Assembly (NCBI GenBank): GCA_046727175.1
Contig: JBKPCD010000069.1
Span: 1 to 8,255 of the forward strand
Length of the DNA: 8,255 nt
Source: JBKPCD01 sp046727175
GTDB taxonomy: Bacteria; Acidobacteriota; Vicinamibacteria; Vicinamibacterales; 2-12-FULL-66-21
Reading direction: 5' to 3'
Shown: positions 1-5,942 of the stretch, one piece after another
Numbering within the stretch: the stretch's first letter is position 1
Layout: every line of letters begins with the position of its first letter
Program-made: the position numbers and the translations under genes
Notes under the pieces: model-generated
Seen by the model: only the letters and a program-made list of their open reading frames with translations
Database searches by the model: none
Told to the model about the DNA's origin: nothing

Positions 1-186
1 GTCTGGATCCTCGTGCGCGACACGCTCGAAGTCGTCGGCAGCGTCGGCGCCGGCGGACGATGGCCGGGCCACTTCTACGGCGTGGGCAGCATCGCTATCG
101 ACTCGAAGGGCAACATCTACACCGGCGAGACGTACGAAGGGAAACGGCTCCAGAAGTTCGTGTTCAAGGGACTTGGACCGGCGTGA
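1..186 (+). CDS. NHL-repeat propeller protein, C-terminal end only
   Basis: An open frame enters from the left edge and ends at TGA 184-186, giving 61 residues of the C-terminus. It contains one propeller blade (IAIDSKGNIYTGETYEGK) followed by RLQKFVFKG. This lines up closely with the last blade of the next gene (IATDSKGNIYTTETYEGR, then RLQKFVYKG), so the two are tandem paralogues. The copy stops at GLGPA, whereas the neighbour continues for about 11 more residues. Its stop codon overlaps the GTG start of the next gene as GTGA, which implies one transcript and translational coupling. Function is inferred from the paralogue: a secreted six-bladed NHL propeller distantly related to the PAL family. 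The N-terminus and any signal peptide lie outside the window. Confidence 0.85.
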   Translation, partial: VWILVRDTLEVVGSVGAGGRWPGHFYGVGSIAIDSKGNIYTGETYEGKRLQKFVFKGLGPA

Positions 187-1382
187 GCGAAAACCAGATG
201 AGCGGACCACGACACCTTGTGATTGGCGCGGGCTTTGTGACGGCGATCGTTGCGCTCGGTGTGAGTCGTGGCGTGCTCGATCGCGCGGTTGCTGTGCAGG
301 CTCAGGGCGCGGTCATGGCGCCGCGCTTCGAAGTGGACCCGATGTTCCCCAAGCCGTTCCCGAACAACTGGGTGCTCGGTGAGACGATCGGGCTCGGCAT
401 CGACTCGCAGGACCACATCTGGATCGTGCATCGGTCAGACCGGGTGAACGCGAACGAAGGCGCTGCCGATCAGAATCCGCCTACCGCGTCGTGCTGCCGG
501 CGAGCGCCTCCCGTGCTCGAGTTCGATCCAGCAGGGAACCTCGTCGGCCAGTGGGGAGGTCCGGGCGAAGGCTACGAGTGGCCGCTCTCGAACCACGGCA
601 TCTTCGTCGATCACAAAGACAACGTCTGGATAGGCGGCAACGACGCGAAGGACGCGCACGTCCTCAAGTTCACGAAGAGCGGGAAGTTCCTGATGCAGGT
701 CGGGCATCAGGGGAAAAGCGGGGGGAGTAACGACACCGAGAACTTCGGCCGTGTGGCGAAGATCATCGTCGATCCCAAAACGAACGAGGCGTACATTGCC
801 GACGGCTACGGGAACAAGCGGGTCGCCGTGATCGACGCTGACACCGGCAGATTCAAGCGGTACTGGGGCGCGTACGGCAACAAGCCCGACGACACGAACA
901 TCGGGCGCTACGATCCGAACGCGCCGCCGGCGCAGCAGTTCCGCACGCCCGTACACTGCGCCGATCTCTCGCTCGACGGGCTGCTGTACGTCTGCGATCG
1001 TCCCAACGATCGCATCCAGGTCTTCCGTCCCGACGGGACGTTCGTGAAGGAAGTCTTCATTGCAAAGAAGACGCTCGGCGACGGATCGGTCTGGGACATC
1101 GCGTTCTCGAAGGATCCGCAGCAGAAGTACCTCTATCTCGCCGATGGGAAGAACGAAAGGGTGTACATCATCCTTCGCGAGACGATGGAGATCCTGACCA
1201 GCTTTGGCGACGGCGGCCGCCAGCCGGGACAGTTCTTTGCCGTCCACAGCATCGCGACGGATTCGAAGGGGAACATCTACACGACGGAAACGTACGAAGG
1301 CCGCCGACTGCAGAAGTTCGTTTACAAGGGAATCGGTCCCGTCACGAAGAAGGACCAGGGGACCGTGTGGCCGACGAAATAG
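183..1382 (+). CDS. Secreted NHL-repeat (PAL-like) beta-propeller protein
   Basis: The predicted product has 399 residues. Residues 10-28 form a basic-then-hydrophobic Sec-type signal or anchor, and AVQA|QG near residue 40 is a plausible signal-peptidase site. The rest is a propeller with recurring blade motifs: GLGIDSQDHIWIVHR, HGIFVDHKDNVWI, IIVDPKTNEAYIADGYGN, LSLDGLLYVCDRPNDR, WDIAFSK...YLYLADG and IATDSKGNIYTTETYEG. These resemble NHL repeats of the peptidyl-alpha-hydroxyglycine alpha-amidating lyase superfamily. Catalysis is not established here, and it could be only a binding propeller. A CC pair lies between the first and second blades. I chose GTG 183 because it overlaps the previous stop (GTGA) and has AAGGGA about 11 nt upstream; ATG 198 is in frame and possible but has no clear ribosome site. 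It is a tandem paralogue of the gene ending at 186. Confidence 0.88.
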   Translation: MSENQMSGPRHLVIGAGFVTAIVALGVSRGVLDRAVAVQAQGAVMAPRFEVDPMFPKPFPNNWVLGETIGLGIDSQDHIWIVHRSDRVNANEGAADQNPPTASCCRRAPPVLEFDPAGNLVGQWGGPGEGYEWPLSNHGIFVDHKDNVWIGGNDAKDAHVLKFTKSGKFLMQVGHQGKSGGSNDTENFGRVAKIIVDPKTNEAYIADGYGNKRVAVIDADTGRFKRYWGAYGNKPDDTNIGRYDPNAPPAQQFRTPVHCADLSLDGLLYVCDRPNDRIQVFRPDGTFVKEVFIAKKTLGDGSVWDIAFSKDPQQKYLYLADGKNERVYIILRETMEILTSFGDGGRQPGQFFAVHSIATDSKGNIYTTETYEGRRLQKFVYKGIGPVTKKDQGTVWPTK

Positions 1383-1403
1383 GAGGCAGGAGATAGGAGG
1401 CAG
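1380..1403 (+). repeat. Short purine-rich direct repeat (TAGGAGGCAG x2)
   Basis: TAGGAGGCAG occurs at 1380-1389 and again at 1394-1403, and its first three bases are the TAG stop of the NHL gene. The second copy is also the outer left arm of the hairpin at 1394-1440. The tract is low in complexity and looks like a locally amplified intergenic motif. Confidence 0.6.
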
Positions 1404-1440
1404 AAGGTAGGAAGCTTTACCTCCTGCCTTCTACCTCCTA
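1394..1440. terminator. 21-bp hairpin between convergent genes, likely bidirectional terminator
   Basis: Bases 1394-1414 and 1420-1440 are inverted copies. Of 21 positions, 18 are Watson-Crick pairs, one is a G-T wobble (1408/1426) and two are mismatches (1401/1433 and 1413/1421). The loop is five bases (CTTTA). The hairpin fills the 64-bp gap between the + strand NHL gene (stop at 1382) and the - strand aminotransferase (stop at 1447), where a shared terminator is expected. Neither side has a long T-run, so classic Rho-independent termination is uncertain. The stem may instead mark a processing or RNA-stabilising end. Confidence 0.6.
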
Positions 1441-1446
1441 CATTCT

Positions 1447-2628
1447 TCAAGCGGCCGCCGCCTTCTTCCCAAGCACCTCGCCGAACACCGCGACCGCCTT
1501 CTTCATCTCGTCCATCGTGCCGATGGAGAGCCGGCAATGCGTCTTCTCGAACGGCGGGAAGTCGCGTGCCACTAGGATGCCTTTCGTGCGCAGTGCGTCG
1601 CGGAAGTCCTTGGCGGGACGTCCGATGTTGACGAACAGGAAATTCGCCTGCGAATCGGTCGGCTTCATCCCGTGGTCCCTGAACCACTTCATCGTGAACT
1701 CGCGTGCCGTGGTGTTGCGCTCGCGTTCCTTCACGAGGTACTGCGGATCCTGGGAAATCGCGGCGATGCCCGCGTGCAGCGCGAGCACATTGAGCGAGCT
1801 CGTACCCGCTCCGCCGTCCCATTCGGCCATCTTCTTGATCGTCTCCGCGTGCCCGACGGCATAGCCCATGCGCAGGCCAGCCATCCCGTACGCCTTCGAG
1901 AAGGTGCGTGCGACGATCACGCGCGGGTTCTCGACGGCAATCGGAATGTGCGTGTCGTGATCCGGATTGGTGACGTAGTCGAAGTACGCTTCGTCAACCA
2001 GAATCGTCGTCTCGGGCGACTCGCGGTTCACGCGCGCGATGAAATCGCGCGTTGCCTTGGCGCCGACGTACGTCGCTGTCGGGTTGTTCGGGTTGCAGAA
2101 GAAGACGAGCCCCGCGCCTTTCGCCGCGTCCGCCATTTTGCCGAGATCCATCCTGAACTCGGCATCGAGCGCGACCGGCCGCACCGGATAGCCCATCATC
2201 GTGGCGTAGCCTGCACATTCCTCGTAGGTCGGGATCGTGCCAACGAGCGGCCGATCCTTCGCGGTGAAGAGGTGCGTCGCCGAGCGCAGGATCTGGGTCG
2301 AGCCGCAGCCAAGGACGACATTCTCGGTCTTGACCTTGAATTTCTTGGCGATTTCCTCGATCAAGGCACCCGCGTTGCCCGAGTACCGGCCCGGCTGTGC
2401 ACCGTTGGGACCGAACGCGGCTTTGACGGCATCGAGGACCTTCTGACCCGGCCCCAGCGGATTCTCGTTGCTGGCCAGGCAGATGACTCCCGGCTCGAGT
2501 GCCTGCAGCGTCGGCTCGAACGCCGACCAGAGGCTGTTCTCACGTCCGCGCGCTCCGATGAAGGAGCTGGTCAGCGCGCCGGCCGCGCCGATTCCGACGG
2601 TCTGGACGAACCCACGTCGCGTCAGCAT
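1447..2628 (-). CDS. Tat-exported HisC-like PLP aminotransferase, copy 2
   Basis: The 393-residue product is a fold-type I PLP aminotransferase of the histidinol-phosphate aminotransferase (HisC)/CobD group. Visible motifs are SNENPLGP (53-60), the PLP-contacting Asn in CNPNNPTA (N182), DEAYFDY (D212), the Schiff-base lysine in TFSKAYGMAG (K245), Arg in GLRMGY (R253) and the carboxylate-binding Arg in RLSIGT (R366). The common NNPTG glycine is Ala here. The N-terminus TRRGFVQ followed by a hydrophobic, Ala/Gly-rich stretch (to about residue 27) is a twin-arginine signal, so the folded, cofactor-loaded enzyme probably acts outside the cytoplasm. The substrate is unknown, and no other his-pathway gene is nearby. 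It is the second gene of a two-gene operon: its Shine-Dalgarno AGGAGGAG overlaps the TAG stop of copy 1, with 8 nt between stop and start. Confidence 0.92.
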   Translation of the reverse strand: MLTRRGFVQTVGIGAAGALTSSFIGARGRENSLWSAFEPTLQALEPGVICLASNENPLGPGQKVLDAVKAAFGPNGAQPGRYSGNAGALIEEIAKKFKVKTENVVLGCGSTQILRSATHLFTAKDRPLVGTIPTYEECAGYATMMGYPVRPVALDAEFRMDLGKMADAAKGAGLVFFCNPNNPTATYVGAKATRDFIARVNRESPETTILVDEAYFDYVTNPDHDTHIPIAVENPRVIVARTFSKAYGMAGLRMGYAVGHAETIKKMAEWDGGAGTSSLNVLALHAGIAAISQDPQYLVKERERNTTAREFTMKWFRDHGMKPTDSQANFLFVNIGRPAKDFRDALRTKGILVARDFPPFEKTHCRLSIGTMDEMKKAVAVFGEVLGKKAAAA

Positions 2629-2639
2629 GGCTCCTCCTA
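2629..2639 (-). promoter_or_regulatory. Ribosome site overlapping upstream stop codon
   Basis: Read on the - strand, TAGGAGGAGCC directly precedes ATG 2628. The TAG is the stop of aminotransferase copy 1, and AGGAGGAG is the Shine-Dalgarno of copy 2. Ribosomes ending on copy 1 stand on the initiation site of copy 2, which favours coupled translation and fixes the start. Confidence 0.8.
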
Positions 2640-3839
2640 TCGCTTGTCTTCGTTGGCGGTCGACGACGTGGCTCGGAGAGCGGTGCGGAAAACTTCGACG
2701 GCCTTCTGCATCTCCTCCATCGTCCCGATTGAAATCCGCGCGTGCGTTTTCTCGAACGGCGGGAAGTCGCGTCCGACCATCACGCCGGACTTCGCGCAGA
2801 TCTCGCGGAAGTCCTTCGCGGGCCTGTGAATATCCACGAAGAGGAAGTTCGCCTGCGAGTCGGTCGGCTTGGCGCCCATCTCCTGCAGCGCTTTGACCGT
2901 GAACGCGCGAACCTCGGTGTTGCGCGCGCGTTCCTCCTCGATGTGCTTCGGATCGTTCAGCGACGCGATCGCGGCTGCAACGCCGAGGACGCTCACGTTG
3001 TACGGCATCTTCAGTGCGGCAAGCTTCTTCATCGTCTCGGCACGACCGATGCCGTAACCGATCCGCATCCCCGCCATGCCGTATGCCTTCGAGAAGGTCC
3101 GGGCGACGAAGACATTCGGCGTCTCCATCGCCAGCGGGATGGCGGTCTGATACGACGGGTCTGTGACGTAGTCGTGGTAGGCCTCGTCGATCAGGATCAC
3201 CGTGTCGGACGACATCTTGCGGATGCGCTCGACCATGTCGGTGACGGTCTTCGCCCCGTGGACTGTTGCCGTTGGATTGTTAGGATTGTTGAAGAAGACG
3301 AGTCCCGCGCCCTTCGAGGCCGCAATCATGGGTTCGACGTCGAGGCGACACGCCGAATCGACCTTGATCTCGGTGAGCGGATACTTGAGCCGCTTGACTT
3401 GTCCGGTGCAGTTCTCGAATGTCGGGGCGGCGGTGACCAGGCCGTGCTCCATCGACGTGAAGGCGCGGACGGCACTCTTCAGGATCTCCTGCGAGCCGGC
3501 GCCGAGCACGATGCTGTCGGTCTTGACCTTGTGCTTGGCGGCAAGCGCCTCCGCGAGTGCGCCTTCGGAGGGTGTGCTGTTGAAGGGGTACCGCCCCGCT
3601 TCGGGAAACTTGCCGAGGATGGCGTCGAGCGCCCCTTTCCCCGGACCGAGCGGGTTTTCGTTGCTGCTGATGCGGATTTCCTGGACGCCGGGCGGGAGAA
3701 GCGGCCGCTGGCGTCCATTGCTACGCTGGGCTTCGGCGAAATGCGCCTCGAGCCCGCGCGCGGCCAGGAATGCGCCCGACAACGGTCCTGTTCGTTCCGT
3801 TCCGACAATCCGAAGGAACCCGCGGCGCGATACCGGCAT
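2637..3839 (-). CDS. HisC-like PLP aminotransferase with twin-arginine motif, copy 1
   Basis: The 400-residue product is a tandem paralogue of the next gene in the operon. It is intact by motif: SNENPLGP (59-66), NNPNNPTA (PLP Asn N188), DEAYHDY (D218), TFSKAYGMAG (Schiff-base K251), MRIGYG (R259) and RISIGT (R368). The start is ATG 3839, preceded by AGGAGG (3846-3851) with a 6-nt spacer. A TTG at 3878 is in frame but lies too close to the predicted transcription start. The N-terminus VSRRGFLR fits the Tat consensus, but the following segment reads GTERTGPLSGAFLAARG, with Glu and Arg inside what should be the hydrophobic core. Export may therefore be weaker than for copy 2. Substrate is unknown; family knowledge allows histidinol-phosphate, aromatic or other amino acids. 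It ends in a polar tail (STANEDKR). Confidence 0.92.
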   Translation of the reverse strand: MPVSRRGFLRIVGTERTGPLSGAFLAARGLEAHFAEAQRSNGRQRPLLPPGVQEIRISSNENPLGPGKGALDAILGKFPEAGRYPFNSTPSEGALAEALAAKHKVKTDSIVLGAGSQEILKSAVRAFTSMEHGLVTAAPTFENCTGQVKRLKYPLTEIKVDSACRLDVEPMIAASKGAGLVFFNNPNNPTATVHGAKTVTDMVERIRKMSSDTVILIDEAYHDYVTDPSYQTAIPLAMETPNVFVARTFSKAYGMAGMRIGYGIGRAETMKKLAALKMPYNVSVLGVAAAIASLNDPKHIEEERARNTEVRAFTVKALQEMGAKPTDSQANFLFVDIHRPAKDFREICAKSGVMVGRDFPPFEKTHARISIGTMEEMQKAVEVFRTALRATSSTANEDKR

Positions 3840-3893
3840 GTCACTCCTCCTTCGCCAGCCGAGGATTTCCACCGACAAACAACAATGATGCGG

Positions 3894-3922
3894 ATTCTAG
3901 CCTTCGGGACAGGGCTGGTCAA
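3894..3922 (-). promoter_or_regulatory. Sigma70-type promoter of the aminotransferase operon
   Basis: On the - strand a -35 box TTGACC (3917-3922) and a -10 box TAGAAT (3894-3899) are separated by exactly 17 nt (3900-3916). Each hexamer has five of six consensus bases. Transcription would begin near 3887, leaving a leader of about 48 nt that contains the AGGAGG ribosome site of copy 1. Confidence 0.7.
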
Positions 3923-3988
3923 CGAACAGTTCTGTAGCTCTGCGCTCCGAAGTCGGGGATCGGGATCGGATTCGGAGTTCGAAGTGGT

Positions 3989-4025
3989 CAGCTCGGGAGC
4001 TGCTCAGAACCACAGCTGGGAGCTC
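3989..4025. promoter_or_regulatory. Paired imperfect palindromes upstream of PilZ gene (possible operator)
   Basis: CAGCTCGGGAGCTG (3989-4002) has a perfect 6-bp inverted repeat around GG. A near copy, AGCTGGGAGCT, lies at 4014-4024, so the two AGCT..GGGAGCT elements start 24 bp apart. They end about 24 bp before the GTG start of the PilZ gene. The placement fits a regulator site or an RNA structure in the leader. I see no convincing -10/-35 pair for the + strand here, so the role is a guess. Confidence 0.3.
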
Positions 4026-4048
4026 GGTCGTTCGGTTAGGATCTGCTC

Positions 4049-4354
4049 GTGAATGAGCGCAGGGCGCATCCGCGGATCAAGGGGCCGTTCGAGGGCTGGT
4101 GGGACGGCACCAGCCGACAGACGGGCCGCGTTGTCGATCTCAGCCTGGGCGGGTGTTTCGTCGAATCGGTGCAGCTCCCAACCAACGGACAGGTGATCGT
4201 GCTTTCCATCGCCGTGCAGGGGGGCGAAATCAACGTTCCGGCCGAGGTGCTGTACGGCGAGGCGAACCAGGGGTTCGCTGTCCGCTTCGTCGACATGCCC
4301 GATGGCGTGCACGAGCTGCTGCGCAAGGAACTGGATCGCAAGCTTAGTGGATGA
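4049..4354 (+). CDS. Single-domain PilZ protein (putative c-di-GMP receptor)
   Basis: This 101-residue protein is essentially only a PilZ domain. The N-terminal arginine motif (RRAHPR, residues 4-9, giving R5xxxR9) and DLSLGG (D30, S32, G35; the D/NxSxxG motif) are the two signatures that bind cyclic di-GMP, and both are intact. The beta-strand pattern continues to about residue 85 (GFAVRFVDM), followed by a short C-terminal helix (HELLRKELDRKL). There is no signal peptide or membrane segment, so it is cytosolic. The start is GTG 4049 with AGGA (4038-4041) 7 nt upstream; the ATG at 4053 is out of frame. Stand-alone PilZ proteins usually act by binding a partner, and none is evident here. The next gene follows after 78 nt on the same strand and may be cotranscribed. 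Confidence 0.88.
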   Translation: MNERRAHPRIKGPFEGWWDGTSRQTGRVVDLSLGGCFVESVQLPTNGQVIVLSIAVQGGEINVPAEVLYGEANQGFAVRFVDMPDGVHELLRKELDRKLSG

Positions 4355-4417
4355 CGTGCCCGCATCACCTGTTTGGGTCAGGGGTGTGTGTGCAATCGGC
4401 AGCCGCCACGGAAGGTA

Positions 4418-4423
4418 AAGGAG
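4418..4423 (+). promoter_or_regulatory. Ribosome site selecting a TTG start
   Basis: AAGGAG lies 9 nt before TTG 4433. Starting there gives a protein beginning MIERFVTEAVPP, which matches where MmgE/PrpD proteins normally begin. The longer in-frame alternative from TTG 4373 would add 20 residues of Cys- and Lys/Arg-rich sequence unlike the family and has no ribosome site. Confidence 0.6.
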
Positions 4424-4432
4424 AAGACAGCT

Positions 4433-5800
4433 TTGATAGAGAGATTCGTGACCGAAGCCGTGCCTCCACGTGCGGCGCGGCGTCGGGCGGTGGCAGCCAT
4501 TCTCGACACGATTGGCGTAACCCTCGCGGGCGCCTCTGAACCTGCGTCACGCATCGTGCAGCAAGTCGTGGCGACTGATGGTGGTGGTTCGTGCACCGTC
4601 CTTGGAACGGCACTGCGCACATCGGCCGGCAACGCTGCACTCGCGAACGGGACTGCGGCGCACGCGCTCGACTTCGACGACATGTGCTTCGTGTCGCTGG
4701 CCCATCCAAGCGCACCGCTCGTTGCCGCGCTGCTCGCGACCTGCGAGATCGCGTCACCGAGTACGCCGATGGCCGGTTCCGCACTTCTCGACGCGTACAT
4801 CGTCGGGTTCGAGGTGGAGGCGCGACTCGGACGAATCATGAACCCGCGGCACTACCAGCGCGGCTGGCACTGCACCGCGACGATCGGCACGGTCGGAGCC
4901 GCTGCTGCGGCAAGCCGACTCCTCGGCCTCGACGCGCGCTCGACACAGCACGCGCTGGCGATTGCTGCGTCGAGCGCGTCGGGTCTGAAAGAGAACTTCG
5001 GGTCGATGGTCAAGCCGTTGCACGCGGGGTTTGCCGCGCGGAACGGCGTCACCGCCGCGATTCTCGCGGCGCGAGGCATGACCGCGAGTCCCCACGCCGT
5101 CGACGGTCCGCAGGGGTTTTTGATCGCGATGGATTCGGAGCACACGTCTCTGGACCCCGCAATCAAGGACCTGGGCGAGCGATGGGAAATCCTCGACACG
5201 GGAATTGCCGTGAAGCTGTATCCCTCGTGCGCCGGCACGCATCCGACAATCGACGCGATTCTCACGCTTCGTCACCGCGAGGGCTTCGCAGGAGACGACG
5301 TGCGGCGAATCGATGTCGACGTCGATTCGATCACGCCAACAGTCCTGATTCACGATCGGCCGTCGTCAGGCCTCGAGGGAAAGTTCAGCATGCCGTTCTG
5401 CGCCGCCGCGGCCGCAGTGTACGGCCGCGTCGACGTCGATACCTTCGAGGCGGATTGTCTGGTCGATCCGCAAATCACGTCGCTGATGTCGCGTGTGTCG
5501 ATGCGCGTCGACGGATCCTTCGATCGAGTTGCGCCGCCGCTGACGCAGGCGCGCGTGAGTGTCGAGCTGCGCGACGGCCGCCAGCTCGTGCAGACCGCAA
5601 TTGGCGCGCGAGGTCATCCCGATCAACCAGTATCCGACGACGAGCTTGCCGCGAAGTTTCTGGCGTGCGCTCGCCGTGCCGTCTCATCGGCCACCGCTGC
5701 CGCCATGTTGGGCCGATTACAGCGGATCGACGAGGTCGGTGATGTGCGATCGGTGATCGATCTGCTGAGTCTTTCGCCCGTCTCGACACCCAACGGTTGA
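4433..5800 (+). CDS. MmgE/PrpD family protein
   Basis: The 455-residue product has full family length and is soluble with no signal peptide. The family includes 2-methylcitrate dehydratase (PrpD) and cis-aconitate decarboxylase. N-terminal helical domain (about 1-245): LDTIGVTLAG, ANGTAAHALDFDDM (H77, D80, D82-83), HPSAP (H91), GWHCTATIGTVGAAAA (H146) and MVKPLHAG (K194, H197). C-terminal domain (about 250-445): VKLYPSCAGTHPTID (K261, H270) and GKFSMPF (316-322). The His and Lys positions important in the cis-aconitate decarboxylase branch appear to be kept, so the enzyme is probably active. The substrate cannot be read from the sequence: there is no prpB or prpC beside it, so propionate catabolism is not supported. 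It follows the PilZ gene by 78 nt on the same strand. The last roughly 25 residues look unconserved. Confidence 0.9.
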   Translation: MIERFVTEAVPPRAARRRAVAAILDTIGVTLAGASEPASRIVQQVVATDGGGSCTVLGTALRTSAGNAALANGTAAHALDFDDMCFVSLAHPSAPLVAALLATCEIASPSTPMAGSALLDAYIVGFEVEARLGRIMNPRHYQRGWHCTATIGTVGAAAAASRLLGLDARSTQHALAIAASSASGLKENFGSMVKPLHAGFAARNGVTAAILAARGMTASPHAVDGPQGFLIAMDSEHTSLDPAIKDLGERWEILDTGIAVKLYPSCAGTHPTIDAILTLRHREGFAGDDVRRIDVDVDSITPTVLIHDRPSSGLEGKFSMPFCAAAAAVYGRVDVDTFEADCLVDPQITSLMSRVSMRVDGSFDRVAPPLTQARVSVELRDGRQLVQTAIGARGHPDQPVSDDELAAKFLACARRAVSSATAAAMLGRLQRIDEVGDVRSVIDLLSLSPVSTPNG

Positions 5801-5942
5801 CCGCACGCCGCCGCCTTGCGATGCACACCTAAGGCTTTGGGCTTAGTCGCGATCTGTGCCTACCCACGGCTCACACACTGTGATGTGAGAACGCGCTAGG
5901 GAACACCGACTCTCGGGCGAGATCTTCATCGGCAACATCCGC
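5801..5942 (+). other. Intergenic gap with weak hairpin, all frames closed
   Basis: Stops occur in all three + frames between 5881 and 5899 (TGA 5881, TGA 5886, TAG 5897). CTAAG (5829-5833) and CTTAG (about 5842-5846) can pair as a short stem just after the MmgE/PrpD gene, but there is no T-run, so a terminator is only weakly suggested. No promoter is recognised. Confidence 0.3.

Noticed and set aside
60..182. Extension of the second NHL gene upstream to 60
   Set aside because: That segment is the shifted frame of the preceding paralogue's last blade, and residues before the GTG at 183 are Arg-rich nonsense.
2637..3878. TTG 3878 as the start of aminotransferase copy 1
   Set aside because: It would leave only about 9 nt after the predicted transcription start and would bury the Tat motif 17 residues in. 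ATG 3839 has an ideal AGGAGG site.
1672..4052. Long + strand open frames opposite the aminotransferase genes (1672-2829 and 2742-4052)
   Set aside because: They are Arg/Asp/Val-rich shadow frames produced by high GC. The opposite strand has complete aminotransferase motifs, ribosome sites and a promoter.
4591..5742. Overlapping 383-residue + frame and several - strand frames within the MmgE/PrpD gene
   Set aside because: Their composition is dominated by Arg with no family motifs, while the MmgE/PrpD frame is intact over its full length.
4373..5800. hisC or prpD symbols for the aminotransferases or the MmgE/PrpD enzyme
   Set aside because: No pathway partners are present and substrate cannot be determined, so assigning a symbol would overstate the evidence.
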